This document shows, in pieces, positions 10,756 through 19,755 of a stretch of DNA of 64,000 nucleotides. Where the stretch lies: the NCBI RefSeq assembly GCF_002863225.1, contig NZ_PKEK01000049.1:62001-126000 (forward strand), given 5' to 3'. Both the position numbers and the translations under genes were made by a program. Under the pieces are notes generated by a model. The model did no database searches and had not been told where the DNA came from. It saw only the letters and a program-made list of their open reading frames with translations. Each line of letters starts with the position of its first letter. Position 1 is the first letter of the stretch. This stretch comes from Mycobacterium sp. Lineage in GTDB: Bacteria > Actinomycetota > Actinomycetes > Mycobacteriales > Mycobacteriaceae.

Positions 10756-12312
10756 GTGAGCACCCAACCCGGTTACCTTGCCCCTGCTGTCTCCGTCGCT
10801 GCGTCGCTGCCCCGCCGCGGTGCAAAGTCGGCGGTGCTGGTCATCCCGGTGGTGTCGTCGGGTCCCGAGGACGTCAACGACGAGCCGGGCGCCGCGGTTG
10901 CGGCCGCGGATCCCTTCCTGCCCAAAGAAGCGGTCACCGAAATCGCGGACGGGCTGCGGGCACTGAACGCCACCGGCGCCGTCGAGCAGGTGCACCGCCT
11001 GGTGGTGAAGTCGTTGCCGGTCGCGAGCGTGCTCACCGTCGGACTCGGCAAGCCGCGCGACGAGTTCTCGGCGGAACTGATCCGGCGGGCGGCGGGGTCA
11101 GCGGCCCGGGCGTTGGGCGGCGCCGAAGCCGCGATCACCACGCTGGGCGCACTGCCGGGTGACGGTGTGCTGGAGGCAGCGGTCGAAGGGTTGGTGCTGG
11201 GCGGCTACCGCTTCACCGCCTTCCGCACCGACAAGACGGCGCCGAAAGACCCGGGCCTGCGCAGCATCACGGCGCTGTCCACCGACAAGGCCGCCAAGGC
11301 GCAGGCCGCACACGGCGCGGCGGTCGCCACCGCCGTCGCCACCGCGCGCGATTTCGTCAACACCCCGCCCAGCCACCTTTTTCCTGCCGAATTCGCCAGC
11401 CGTGCAAAGGCTCTGGGTGAATCAGTCGGACTGGAGGTCGAGATCCTCGACGACAAAGCCCTGCAGAAGAACGGCTACGGCGGCATCGTCGGCGTCGGGC
11501 AGGGCTCGTCGCGGCTGCCACGTTTGGTGCGGCTGTCGCACCGCGGGTCGCGGCTGGCCAAAAAGCCCAAGCAGGCCAAGCGGGTCGCGCTGGTCGGCAA
11601 GGGCGTCACGTTCGACACCGGCGGCATCTCGATCAAGCCGGCCGCCTCGATGCATCACATGACGTCCGACATGGGCGGGGCGGCGGCGGTGATCGCGACC
11701 GTGGCGCTGGCCGCGCAACTGGATCTTCCGATCGACGTGATCGCCACCGTGCCGATGGCCGAGAACATGCCGTCGGCGACCGCCCAGCGTCCCGGCGACG
11801 TGCTGACCCAGTACGGCGGTATCACCGTCGAGGTGCTCAACACCGACGCCGAAGGTCGGCTGATTCTGGCCGACGCGATCGTCCGGGCCTGCGAGGACGA
11901 TCCCGATTATCTGATCGAGACCTCGACACTCACCGGCGCGCAGACGGTCGCCCTCGGCGCGCGCACGCCGGGGGTGATGGGCAGCGAAGAGTTCCGCGAC
12001 CGGGTGGCCGCGATCTCCCAGCAAATCGGCGAGAACGGCTGGCCGATGCCACTGCCCGACGAATTGAAAGACGACCTCAAGTCGACGGTGGCCGACCTGG
12101 CCAACATCAGCGGTCAGCGGTTCGCCGGAATGCTGGTGGCCGGTGTGTTCCTGCGCGAGTTCGTCGCCGACGGCGTCAACTGGGCGCACATCGACGTGGC
12201 CGCGCCGGCCTACAACACCGGCGGCCCTTGGGGTTACACGCCCAAGGGAGGTACCGGTGTGCCGACCCGCACCATGTTCGCGGTGCTGGAAGACATCGCA
12301 GCGAACGGCTAG
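10756..12312 (+). CDS. pepB: Leucyl aminopeptidase (M17 family)
   Basis: Cytosolic metallo-aminopeptidase of 518 residues that removes N-terminal residues, preferring Leu. The two-metal active site is clear: [16 protein letters not shown] supplies Lys and Asp ligands, and [13 protein letters not shown] supplies Asp, Glu and the catalytic Arg. The N-terminal macro-like regulatory domain spans about residues 1-180. GTG at 10756 gives an N-terminus ([11 protein letters not shown]) matching mycobacterial PepB; the upstream frame overlaps a divergent gene. It converges on the 7-TM gene with no gap. Confidence 0.94.
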   Translation: MSTQPGYLAPAVSVAASLPRRGAKSAVLVIPVVSSGPEDVNDEPGAAVAAADPFLPKEAVTEIADGLRALNATGAVEQVHRLVVKSLPVASVLTVGLGKPRDEFSAELIRRAAGSAARALGGAEAAITTLGALPGDGVLEAAVEGLVLGGYRFTAFRTDKTAPKDPGLRSITALSTDKAAKAQAAHGAAVATAVATARDFVNTPPSHLFPAEFASRAKALGESVGLEVEILDDKALQKNGYGGIVGVGQGSSRLPRLVRLSHRGSRLAKKPKQAKRVALVGKGVTFDTGGISIKPAASMHHMTSDMGGAAAVIATVALAAQLDLPIDVIATVPMAENMPSATAQRPGDVLTQYGGITVEVLNTDAEGRLILADAIVRACEDDPDYLIETSTLTGAQTVALGARTPGVMGSEEFRDRVAAISQQIGENGWPMPLPDELKDDLKSTVADLANISGQRFAGMLVAGVFLREFVADGVNWAHIDVAAPAYNTGGPWGYTPKGGTGVPTRTMFAVLEDIAANG

Positions 12313-13053
12313 CTAGCCGCCGACCGACGGCCGGCTGAACCACCGGACTTTCTGCTGCCAGGAGTAGGCCGAGGTGACCGCGAAACCGGCACCGCAGCCG
12401 CAGGCGAAGAACCAGACCAACGCCGCGTCCACCGGGCCCTGGATGGCCGGCACCAGCGCGGTGATGATGCGCACCGAGCAGGCCATCATGCCGCTGCCGC
12501 AGGCCAGCAGATACAGCGTGGCGATGGTCGTCGAGCGAGGGTCTTTGCGCAGGACAAGCATGGCGCGGAAGCCGAAGCCGAGCAGGTAGATCAGGGTGCC
12601 GCACAACAAAATCCAGTAGACGCTCAGCCAGAAATCGGTGGGCAACGCGAAGAAGTCTCGGGCGTATGTCTTGCTGCCGCGGCTGAGGGTGAAGGTCGCC
12701 AGCAACAGCGGGATGCAGAGCGTGGCGGGACGCTCGACATATTGCTTGAAGGTTTTCTGCAGCAGGTGATCGTCAGTGATACGACCCAGGGCGTTGTACA
12801 CAATTGCCGAAGCCGCAACGACGTAGCAGTCGTGCCCGAGGTAGTTCTGTAGATTCCACACGCCGGTGAGGTCGTGTAACACCACACCGAGGGTGTCGGC
12901 GGCCAAGGGAGACATCAGGGCGACGGTCAATCCTTGCAGCGCGATGTTGAGCGTTGCCGCTACCTCCCAGCGGCAATGCCAGGTGACCCTGCGGATCCAG
13001 AGACTCCAGCCGATGCACGCCAGGGTGATGATGATGAGAGCGGTAAGTGCCAC
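12313..13053 (-). CDS. Seven-TM membrane protein paired with HTH gene
   Basis: Protein of 246 residues with seven predicted membrane segments (about 1-19, 30-52, 70-90, 105-122, 138-160, 170-190, 200-222) and short loops. The stretch LTGVWNLQNYLGHDCYV resembles a motif of actinobacterial 7-TM proteins annotated as MAB_1171c-type putative transporters, which are usually longer and also sit next to small HTH regulators. That resemblance is from memory and weak. The gene begins 26 bases after the HTH gene ends, so they are one operon. In M. tuberculosis, as I recall, this position between pepB and dlaT is held by ephD, so the pair is probably a lineage-specific insertion. Substrate or signal is unknown. 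Confidence 0.75.
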   Translation of the reverse strand: MALTALIIITLACIGWSLWIRRVTWHCRWEVAATLNIALQGLTVALMSPLAADTLGVVLHDLTGVWNLQNYLGHDCYVVAASAIVYNALGRITDDHLLQKTFKQYVERPATLCIPLLLATFTLSRGSKTYARDFFALPTDFWLSVYWILLCGTLIYLLGFGFRAMLVLRKDPRSTTIATLYLLACGSGMMACSVRIITALVPAIQGPVDAALVWFFACGCGAGFAVTSAYSWQQKVRWFSRPSVGG

Positions 13054-13079
13054 AGCAAAACCTCGTACGAAATTGAGAC

Positions 13080-13466
13080 TTACAGCGGAGGCGCGTCAGA
13101 GCGGGGGCGCCACTCCGCGATCTTGGTCGGCTGCTGGAGCGTCTTGACGTTCCCGCCGCCCGCGACCGCGTGGACCTGCGTGCTGCCGCGGATCTCCTCG
13201 GCCAGCGCAGTGACCTCGTCGGGCTCGATGAACCGGTATCGCGTCAACAGCTCGGCCCGGTTGATGCCGAGGTTGGCGGCCGCGACCCGCAAATTATCGG
13301 CCGTGATCAAGGTGCCTTTGTCCAACTGGTCGTAATAAGTGGACCGCGGGAGTTCCATCGCGGTCCAGATCTCTTCTCTGCTCAGGGAGCGTCCTGCCAG
13401 ATAGGAGAGCACGGTGGCCAGTTCTTTGCCGCTGTCATCGGGGTACACGCGAAACAAGATATCCAA
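13080..13466 (-). CDS. Small helix-turn-helix regulator
   Basis: Protein of 128 residues. Residues about 22-75 fold as an XRE/phage-repressor-like HTH: a SLSREEIWTAMELPRSTYYD recognition unit, then ITADNLRVAAANLGINRAELLTRY. The rest of the C-terminus is short and probably disordered. The start is uncertain: TTG at 13466 gives the longest product, and in-frame TTG or GTG codons follow within 15 bases, none with a strong ribosome site. It leads the operon with the 7-TM gene. A perfect 16-bp palindrome about 90 bases upstream is the obvious candidate operator. Confidence 0.75.
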   Translation of the reverse strand: MDILFRVYPDDSGKELATVLSYLAGRSLSREEIWTAMELPRSTYYDQLDKGTLITADNLRVAAANLGINRAELLTRYRFIEPDEVTALAEEIRGSTQVHAVAGGGNVKTLQQPTKIAEWRPRSDAPPL

Positions 13467-13830
13467 GTTCCCGGCTTAAAGGAATGCCAATTGCGTTAAA
13501 AGCCGATTATTTCAGGCCTCTGACAGGGCATCCGTCCGTCTGAGCGGCGTTGAAGTCCAATTAATTGGACATTCGCCTGGCTGGATTGCAGTGAATTATC
13601 GGCGTCAAACCTGCAAATGAGATGTGGCTCACATTGCACCGACGGCGGCATTTCACCACTTCCGGCAACCGCCGAATTCCGGTGCCACCGGCGTGCCCTG
13701 GTTGTGTGCCGACGTCGCCGCAGTGACAGGATGGTTTCGGTAATCACGGGTGCAGCTTCGGTACACCGCGCTGTGGTAAGCCGGAGGTCGACCCGCGCCC
13801 ACCGACCGATCTATCGAGGAGTCGACGTCC
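13467..13830. other. 364-bp intergenic region between HTH gene and dlaT
   Basis: This is the longest stretch without a gene. Its HTH-proximal part is visibly more A+T-rich than its surroundings (13480-13620). It must hold the divergent promoters of the HTH/7-TM operon and of dlaT. The clearest element is the palindrome at 13555-13570. A GAGGAG ribosome site stands about ten bases before the dlaT ATG. No RNA gene or further ORF is evident. Confidence 0.7.
13555..13570. promoter_or_regulatory. Perfect 16-bp palindrome, candidate operator
   Basis: GTCCAATTAATTGGAC is its own reverse complement over all 16 bases. It lies 89 bases upstream of the HTH gene start and 260 bases upstream of dlaT. A dyad of this size suits a dimeric HTH repressor; binding by the adjacent regulator is inference. 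Confidence 0.55.
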
Positions 13831-15645
13831 ATGGCCTTCTCAGTGCAGATGCCGGCACTCGGTGAGAGCGTGACCGAGGGAACCGTAACCCGCTGGCTGA
13901 AGCAAGAAGGCGACACCGTCGAGCGCGACGAGCCGCTGCTGGAAGTGTCCACCGACAAGGTCGACACCGAGATCCCTTCGCCCGCAGCGGGAGTACTGAC
14001 CAAGATCGTCGCCCACGAGGACGACACCGTCGAGGTCGGCGGCGAACTGGCCGTGATCGGCGACGCGTCGGAAGCCTTGCAGGGTGACGAGCAGCCCGCC
14101 GAACAGCCTGCAGCGCAGCCGGAACCGCAGCCCGAACCCGAGCCCGAGCCGCAGAACAACGCCGAGCCCGAGCCGCAGACCGACACCGAGCCCCCGGCCG
14201 CCCCGGCGGCCGCAGCCGACCAGAGTGGGGGCGGTGACTCCCAGCCGGTGTTGATGCCCGAACTCGGGGAGTCCGTCACCGAGGGCACCGTGACCCGTTG
14301 GCTGAAGAAGGTCGGCGACACCGTCGAGGTCGACGAGCCGCTGGTCGAGGTTTCCACCGACAAAGTCGACACCGAGATCCCGTCGCCCGTGGCGGGCACG
14401 CTGATCAGCATCACCGCCGAGGAAGACGTCACGGTGGAGGTCGGCGGCGAGCTGGCCCGCATCGGCTCCGGCGCCGCCGCGCCCGCACCCGAAGCCGCCG
14501 CACCGGCCCCCCAGGCCGCACCGCCGGCACCGGCGCCGCAGGCCGCCCCCGCACCACAAGCCACACCGGCTCCGCCCCCGCCACCCGCGCCCGCCGCGAA
14601 GCCGGCTGCCGAACCCGCACCCAAGCCGGCCGAGCCCGCGCCGCAGCCGGCCGCCGAGCCCGCGCCGCAACCGGGCGGCGACGGCGCCCCCTACGTCACT
14701 CCCCTGGTGCGAAAGCTGGCCGCGGAGAACGACATCGACCTCGGCTCGCTGAACGGAACCGGTGTCGGCGGACGCATCCGCAAGCAGGATGTGCTGGCCG
14801 CTGCGGAACAGAAGAAGGCCCAAACCGAAAAGGCGCCGGAGGCCGCGGCACCCGCACCGCCCGCGACCGCCCCGGCCGCCGCCAGGCCCAGCGCTCCGGC
14901 TGCCCCGCCGGCACTGGCGCACCTGCGCGGGACCACGCAGAAGGCCAGCCGGATCCGGCAGATCACCGCCAAGAAGACCCGGGAGTCGCTGCAGGCGACC
15001 GCGCAGCTCACCCAGACCCACGAAGTCGACATGACCCGCATCGTCGCGCTGCGCAACCGGGCGAAAAATGCGTTCGCCGAGCGCGAAGGGGTGAACCTGA
15101 CCTTCCTTCCGTTCATCGCCCGCGCCACGATCGACGCGCTCAAAGCGCACCCGAACATCAACGCCAGCTACAACGAGGACAGCAAAGAGATCACCTACTA
15201 CGACGCCGAGCATCTCGGCTTCGCGGTCGACACCGAGCAGGGCCTGCTCTCCCCCGTCGTGCACAACGCCGGCGACCTGTCGCTGGCCGGCCTGGCCCGC
15301 GCCATCGCCGACATCGCCGCACGCGCCCGCTCCGGCGACCTCCGGCCCGACGAACTGTCCGGCGGCACCTTCACCATCACCAACATCGGCAGCCAGGGCG
15401 CGTTGTTCGACACGCCGATCCTGGTTCCGCCACAGGCCGCGATGCTGGGCACCGGCGCGATCGTCAAGCGACCCCGGGTGGTGGTCGACGAGACCGGCAA
15501 CGAATCGATCGGCGTGCGGTCGATCTCGTACCTGCCGCTGACCTACGACCACCGCTTGATCGACGGTGCCGACGCCGGGCGATTCCTCACCACCATCCGG
15601 CACCGCCTCGAAGAAGGCGCGTTCGAGGCCGACCTGGGTCTGTAG
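13831..15645 (+). CDS. dlaT: Dihydrolipoamide acyltransferase (E2) with two lipoyl domains
   Basis: Core subunit (604 residues) of 2-oxoacid dehydrogenase complexes; in mycobacteria it serves pyruvate dehydrogenase and peroxynitrite reductase. Lipoyl domain 1 spans about 1-77 with target Lys43 in TDKVD; lipoyl domain 2 spans about 137-212 with Lys178. Two long Pro/Ala/Glu-rich linkers follow the lipoyl domains. The E1/E3-binding domain is about 288-325 ([18 protein letters not shown]). The catalytic domain ends with [13 protein letters not shown], giving His574 and Asp578. A GAGGAG ribosome site supports the ATG. The lipB-lipA genes that make and attach lipoate are just downstream, and E1 (aceE) is at 54.7 kb. 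Confidence 0.95.
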   Translation: MAFSVQMPALGESVTEGTVTRWLKQEGDTVERDEPLLEVSTDKVDTEIPSPAAGVLTKIVAHEDDTVEVGGELAVIGDASEALQGDEQPAEQPAAQPEPQPEPEPEPQNNAEPEPQTDTEPPAAPAAAADQSGGGDSQPVLMPELGESVTEGTVTRWLKKVGDTVEVDEPLVEVSTDKVDTEIPSPVAGTLISITAEEDVTVEVGGELARIGSGAAAPAPEAAAPAPQAAPPAPAPQAAPAPQATPAPPPPPAPAAKPAAEPAPKPAEPAPQPAAEPAPQPGGDGAPYVTPLVRKLAAENDIDLGSLNGTGVGGRIRKQDVLAAAEQKKAQTEKAPEAAAPAPPATAPAAARPSAPAAPPALAHLRGTTQKASRIRQITAKKTRESLQATAQLTQTHEVDMTRIVALRNRAKNAFAEREGVNLTFLPFIARATIDALKAHPNINASYNEDSKEITYYDAEHLGFAVDTEQGLLSPVVHNAGDLSLAGLARAIADIAARARSGDLRPDELSGGTFTITNIGSQGALFDTPILVPPQAAMLGTGAIVKRPRVVVDETGNESIGVRSISYLPLTYDHRLIDGADAGRFLTTIRHRLEEGAFEADLGL

Positions 15646-15658
15646 GGGGGCTTGACTC

Positions 15659-16567
15659 GTGGCCGCCACTGTCGCGATCGCCGGATCGTCCGGCCTGCTC
15701 GGCTCGGCTCTGGCCACTGCCCTGCGCACCGCCGACTACCAGGTGTTGCGCATCGTGCGGCGGACGCCGGCCAACGCCGGCGAGCTGCACTGGGATCCCG
15801 AACGCGGTGAACTCGACGCCGGCGTCCTGAACGGCGTGGACGCGGTGGTGAACATGTGCGGCGTCAACGTCGGCAGCCGCCGCTGGTCGGGGGCGTTCAA
15901 ACAATCCCTGCGCGACAGCCGGATCACCCCGACCGAAGTGTTGTCCACCGCCGTCGCCGATGCCGGCGTCGGCGTGCTCGTCAACGCCAGCGCGGTCGGT
16001 TACTACGGCGACACCAAGGACCGTGTGGTCGACGAAACCAGTTCGGCGGGAACAGGTTTCCTGGCGCAACTGTGCACCGACTGGGAGGCGGTCACCGCGC
16101 CGGCCCGAGATGCCGGGGCCCGGGTGGTGCTGGCCCGCACCGGGGTGGTGCTCGCCGCGGCGGGCGGCGCGCTGCGCCAGCTTCGGCCGCTGTTCTCGAT
16201 CGGCCTGGGCGCCCGGCTGGGCAATGGACGCCAATACATGTCGTGGATCAGCCTGGAAGACACCGTCCGGGCACTGCAGTTGGCGATTTCCGACGCCCGG
16301 CTCTCCGGAGCGGTGAATCTCACCGGCCCCGCGCCGGTCACCAACGCCGAATTCACCGCGGTGCTGGGCCGCGCGCTCGGCCGGGCCACCCCGTTGATGG
16401 TGCCGGGCTTTGCGGTGCGCGCCGCGCTCGGCGAGTTGGCCGACGAGGCGTTGCTGACCGGTCAGCGGGCCATCCCGGCTGTCCTGGAAGGTGCCGGCTT
16501 CGAGTTCCACCACAACACCGTCGGCGAGGCGGTGCGCTACGCCACCGCCGGCCGCGACATCGCCTAG
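15659..16567 (+). CDS. TIGR01777-family NAD(P)-binding epimerase, Rv2216-like
   Basis: Protein of 302 residues of the extended SDR superfamily (the SulA/YfcH group). The N-terminal [18 protein letters not shown] is the dinucleotide-binding Rossmann motif. [19 protein letters not shown] and the SAVGYYGD active-site stretch are group signatures, with Tyr of YYG as likely catalytic residue. The C-terminal domain carries [18 protein letters not shown], a DUF1731-like segment. GTG at 15659 follows dlaT by 13 bases, so it is probably co-transcribed. Substrate is unknown. Confidence 0.88.
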   Translation: MAATVAIAGSSGLLGSALATALRTADYQVLRIVRRTPANAGELHWDPERGELDAGVLNGVDAVVNMCGVNVGSRRWSGAFKQSLRDSRITPTEVLSTAVADAGVGVLVNASAVGYYGDTKDRVVDETSSAGTGFLAQLCTDWEAVTAPARDAGARVVLARTGVVLAAAGGALRQLRPLFSIGLGARLGNGRQYMSWISLEDTVRALQLAISDARLSGAVNLTGPAPVTNAEFTAVLGRALGRATPLMVPGFAVRAALGELADEALLTGQRAIPAVLEGAGFEFHHNTVGEAVRYATAGRDIA

Positions 16568-16611
16568 CACCTGTCAGGGTGCGATCAGGTTCGAGTTGTA
16601 GCGTCGGCGGA

Positions 16612-17331
16612 GTGAGTTCGATCCGCTCCAGCGACGCCGCAATCGACATCCGGCAGATGCAGAGAGTCGACTATCGGGCCGCCTGGGACTTGCAGCAGGA
16701 GTTGGCCGGCGCCCGGGCCGACGGAGGCCCCGACACACTGCTGCTGCTCGAACATCCCTCGGTGTACACCGCAGGGCGCCGCACCACCGCTGAAGAGCGA
16801 CCGACCGACGGCACCCCGGTCGTCGACACCGACCGCGGCGGCAAGATCACCTGGCACGGACCGGGCCAACTGGTCGGCTATCCGATCATCGGGCTGGCCG
16901 AGCCACTCGACGTGGTCAACTACGTCCGGCGGATCGAGGAAGCACTGATCAAGGTGTGCACCGACATCGGCCTGCGGGTCGAGCGCGTCGACGGGCGATC
17001 CGGAGTATGGGTGCCGCCCGGCGGCGGGCGGCCGGCACGCAAAGTCGGGGCGATCGGCGTGCGGGTGGCGCGAGCGACCACCCTGCACGGCTTCGCGCTC
17101 AACTGCGACTGCGACCTCGACGCGTTCACCTCCATCGTCCCGTGCGGCATCAGCGACGCCGGCGTCACCTCGATCTCGGCCGAATTGGGCCATCGGGTGG
17201 GGGTCGACGACGTTCGGAAGACCCTCGCCGACGCGGTCTGCGACGCCCTCGACGGACGGCTGGCGGTCCGCCTGACGTCCGGTCCGGCTCCCGCGACCAC
17301 CGCTGCGCGAGCCTCGTCGCCGAACAGTTGA
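16612..17331 (+). CDS. lipB: Octanoyl-[ACP]:protein N-octanoyltransferase
   Basis: Enzyme of 239 residues that transfers octanoate from acyl carrier protein onto lipoyl domains such as those of DlaT. The acyl-binding pair Lys144 ([10 protein letters not shown]) and Cys178 ([12 protein letters not shown]) is intact, and [18 protein letters not shown] is the family signature. GTG at 16612 gives the best match to the mycobacterial N-terminus; the much longer upstream frame overlaps the epimerase. A short Ala-rich C-terminal tail is variable between species. lipA follows 29 bases downstream. Confidence 0.95.
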   Translation: MSSIRSSDAAIDIRQMQRVDYRAAWDLQQELAGARADGGPDTLLLLEHPSVYTAGRRTTAEERPTDGTPVVDTDRGGKITWHGPGQLVGYPIIGLAEPLDVVNYVRRIEEALIKVCTDIGLRVERVDGRSGVWVPPGGGRPARKVGAIGVRVARATTLHGFALNCDCDLDAFTSIVPCGISDAGVTSISAELGHRVGVDDVRKTLADAVCDALDGRLAVRLTSGPAPATTAARASSPNS

Positions 17332-17360
17332 GCGCGCCGGCGCCCGCGTAGAATCGACTC

Positions 17361-18308
17361 ATGACCGTTACCCCCGAAGGTCGCAAACTGCTGCGCCTCG
17401 AAGTGCGTAACGCAGAGACCCCGATCGAGCGCAAGCCGCCGTGGATCAAGACCCGGCTGCGGATGGGGCCGGAGTACACCGAGCTGAAGAAGCTGGTCCG
17501 CCGTGAGGGCTTGCACACGGTGTGCGAAGAGGCCGGCTGCCCCAACATCTACGAGTGCTGGGAAGACCGCGAGGCGACGTTCCTGATCGGCGGTGAAGTC
17601 TGCAGCCGCCGCTGCGACTTCTGCCAGATCGACACCGGCAAGCCGGCCCCGCTGGACCGCGACGAACCGCGCCGGGTCGCCGAGAGCGTCCAGGCAATGG
17701 GCCTGCGCTACTCCACGGTGACCGGGGTGGCCCGCGACGACCTGCCCGACGGCGGCGCGTGGCTGTACGCCGAGACCGTGCGGGCCATCAAGCAGCTCAA
17801 CCCGTCCACCGGCGTGGAATTGTTGATCCCCGACTTCAACGGCAACGCCGAGCAGCTGCGCGAGGTGTTCGAAGCCCGCCCAGAAGTGTTGGCGCACAAC
17901 GTCGAAACCGTGCCGCGCATCTTCAAGCGGATCCGTCCGGCGTTCACGTATCAGCGCAGCCTCGATGTGCTGACCGCCGCGCGTGATTTTGGGCTGGTCA
18001 CCAAGAGCAACCTCATCCTGGGAATGGGTGAGACGCCCGACGAGGTGCGCGCCGCGCTCGACGATCTGCACGCCGCGGGCTGTGACATCGTCACCATCAC
18101 CCAGTACCTGCGCCCCACGACACGGCATCACCCGGTCGACCGCTGGGTCCACCCCGACGAGTTCGTCTCCTACGAGCAGTACGCCGACCAACTCGGGTTC
18201 GCCGGAGTGCTGGCCGGTCCGCTGGTGCGTTCGTCGTATCGAGCGGGGCGGCTCTACCAGCAGGCCAATCAACGCCGGCAGCAGACGCCCACCGCGCAGC
18301 CAAGCTGA
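17361..18308 (+). CDS. lipA: Lipoyl synthase (radical SAM)
   Basis: Enzyme of 315 residues that inserts two sulfur atoms into the protein-bound octanoyl group. The auxiliary cluster ligands are Cys55, Cys60 and Cys66 ([12 protein letters not shown]). The radical-SAM cluster ligands are Cys81, Cys85 and Cys88 (CSRRCDFC). The C-terminal RSSYRAG holds the Ser that ligates the auxiliary cluster in the family. It is directly downstream of lipB in the same operon and supplies the cofactor for DlaT encoded 2 kb upstream. Confidence 0.97.
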   Translation: MTVTPEGRKLLRLEVRNAETPIERKPPWIKTRLRMGPEYTELKKLVRREGLHTVCEEAGCPNIYECWEDREATFLIGGEVCSRRCDFCQIDTGKPAPLDRDEPRRVAESVQAMGLRYSTVTGVARDDLPDGGAWLYAETVRAIKQLNPSTGVELLIPDFNGNAEQLREVFEARPEVLAHNVETVPRIFKRIRPAFTYQRSLDVLTAARDFGLVTKSNLILGMGETPDEVRAALDDLHAAGCDIVTITQYLRPTTRHHPVDRWVHPDEFVSYEQYADQLGFAGVLAGPLVRSSYRAGRLYQQANQRRQQTPTAQPS

Positions 18309-18336
18309 GGCGGGCTTTTCAGTATTCTTGGCGATT

Positions 18337-19089
18337 ATGGCCAAGACCCGTACCGCCAAGCCGAGCAAGGCCGCCCGAGCAGAGGCGAAAGCCGCTCGCA
18401 AAGCCGCCAGTAAAGAACGCCGCAGCCAGCTCTGGCAGGCATTCAACATCCAGCGCCAAGAGGACAAGCGGCTGCTGCCCTACATGATCGGCGCGTTCGT
18501 GCTGATCGTCGGCATCGCCGTGGCGATCGGCGTGTGGTCGGGCGGGTTCGCGATGATCTCGGTGCCTTTGCTGGGTGTCGTGTTGGGCGCGCTGGTGGCG
18601 TTTATCATCTTCGGTCGTCGCGCGCAGAAGTCGGTGTACGGCAAGGCCGAGGGTCAGGCCGGTGCCGCCGCCTGGGCGCTGGACAATCTTCGGGGTAAGT
18701 GGCGCGTCACTCCCGGCGTCGCGGCGACCGGGCACCTCGACGCCGTCCACCGGGTACTCGGCCGGCCGGGCGTGATCCTGGTCGGCGAAGGCTCGGCCGG
18801 GCGAGTCAAACCCTTGCTGGCGCAGGAGAAGAAGCGCACCGCCCGACTCGTCGGCGACGTCCCGATCTACGACATCATCGTCGGCAACGGCGACGGCGAG
18901 GTTCCGCTGTCCAAGCTGGAGCGTCACCTCACCAAGCTGCCGGCCAACATCACCGTCAAGCAGATGGACGCATTGGAGTCGCGGCTGGCCGCCTTGGGCT
19001 CACGCGCCGGCACGGCCGCGATGCCCAAGGGCCCGATGCCGGCGGGCGCGAAGATGAAGGGCGTCCAGCGCGCCGCCCGGCGTCGCTGA
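18337..19089 (+). CDS. DUF4191 membrane protein, Rv2219-like
   Basis: Protein of 250 residues with a Lys/Ala-rich N-terminus (residues 1-45), two adjacent membrane helices (about 50-68 and 74-93) and a conserved soluble domain containing AAAWALDNLRGKWRVTPGVAATG and LVGDVPIYDIIVGNGDGEVPL. Function is unknown. ATG at 18337 gives the expected MAKTRTAK start; it stands 28 bases after lipA, so the genes are likely co-transcribed. Conservation across mycobacteria next to lipA is the only contextual hint. Confidence 0.87.
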   Translation: MAKTRTAKPSKAARAEAKAARKAASKERRSQLWQAFNIQRQEDKRLLPYMIGAFVLIVGIAVAIGVWSGGFAMISVPLLGVVLGALVAFIIFGRRAQKSVYGKAEGQAGAAAWALDNLRGKWRVTPGVAATGHLDAVHRVLGRPGVILVGEGSAGRVKPLLAQEKKRTARLVGDVPIYDIIVGNGDGEVPLSKLERHLTKLPANITVKQMDALESRLAALGSRAGTAAMPKGPMPAGAKMKGVQRAARRR

Positions 19090-19105
19090 CGAGCGGCGCC
19101 CCAAG

Positions 19106-19561
19106 CTAGCGCCGGACGACGGCCGTCCCGGTCACCCGGTCCTGAATTCCGCGCCCGTCTGAGTCCACGAACAGCGCGGGCACGACGACCGCGATCAACA
19201 CCCCGCGCGTAACCGCCCGGCCCAGCCCGACGAGTTGCCGCTCGTCGATCGACGCGACTCGTAGCCCCAATGCAAACTGACCTGGGGTGAACTGAAATAA
19301 CCGCACCGCAACAATTCCGAGCAACAGCCAGATCACCAGCACCGCCGTCGACAGCCCCTGCAGCGTGATCAGCCCCAGTTTCATGGCGAGCGCGGCAAGC
19401 CCGTACGCCAGCAGCCAGTCGAGGATCAACGCTCCCAACCGGCGGCCCATGCCGACCAGGGAGCCCGGACCGTGTTCGGGCAGGCCGAGCGGCTGTCCCG
19501 GATAGCCCTGCGACGGCCCCGCGCCGCCGGTTTGCGGGGGCTGGTTGCTGCCGGTCATCAC
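19106..19561 (-). CDS. RDD-family membrane protein
   Basis: Protein of 151 residues with a Gly/Pro/Gln-rich head (about 1-35) and a three-helix RDD domain: GRRLGALILDWLLAYGLAAL carries the conserved Arg and Asp that name the family, and FALGLRVASIDERQLVGLGRAVTRGVLI the second conserved part. Transport of an unknown solute is usually assumed. GTG at 19561 is immediately followed by an ATG; either may be used. It converges on the DUF4191 gene and diverges from glnA1, sharing the intergenic region that carries GlnR-type boxes. Confidence 0.85.
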   Translation of the reverse strand: MMTGSNQPPQTGGAGPSQGYPGQPLGLPEHGPGSLVGMGRRLGALILDWLLAYGLAALAMKLGLITLQGLSTAVLVIWLLLGIVAVRLFQFTPGQFALGLRVASIDERQLVGLGRAVTRGVLIAVVVPALFVDSDGRGIQDRVTGTAVVRR

Positions 19562-19612
19562 TCCACTCTAGGGTCACATCTGGCCAGACCCAGGACGCGA
19601 CGGTCGCATCAC

Positions 19613-19628
19613 GTAACACGGATGTAAC
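19613..19628 (+). promoter_or_regulatory. GlnR-type box 1 upstream of glnA1
   Basis: GTAAC-n6-GTAAC, a direct match to the actinobacterial GlnR pattern GTnAC-n6-GnAAC. Its centre lies about 50 bases before the predicted transcript start of glnA1, a normal position for an OmpR-type activator. Confidence 0.6.
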
Positions 19629-19635
19629 ACGGGGT

Positions 19636-19665
19636 TTGACGCAGGCAACATCGCGTCCATAGCGT
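19636..19665 (+). promoter_or_regulatory. Predicted glnA1 promoter
   Basis: A TTGACG -35 (19636-19641) and a TAGCGT -10 (19660-19665, matching TANNNT) are separated by 18 bases and lie just downstream of GlnR box 1. Confidence 0.5.
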
Positions 19666-19682
19666 CTGGTTCCGGGCTTTCA

Positions 19683-19698
19683 ATTACGTCCACGTAAC
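19683..19698 (+). promoter_or_regulatory. GlnR-type box 2 upstream of glnA1
   Basis: ATTAC-n6-GTAAC, a slightly degenerate GlnR-like pair located downstream of the predicted -10 and about 60 bases before the start codon. It could mark a second promoter or a repressing site. Confidence 0.4.
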
Positions 19699-19755
19699 GG
19701 AATGCTCATCAGCGACCACAATGGTTCGAAGCACGCAGCAAAGGAGAGCGCTTCG

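Noticed and set aside
13840..15729. 629-codon open frame antisense to dlaT
   Set aside because: Gly/Arg-rich repeat product reflects the Pro/Ala linker codons of dlaT.
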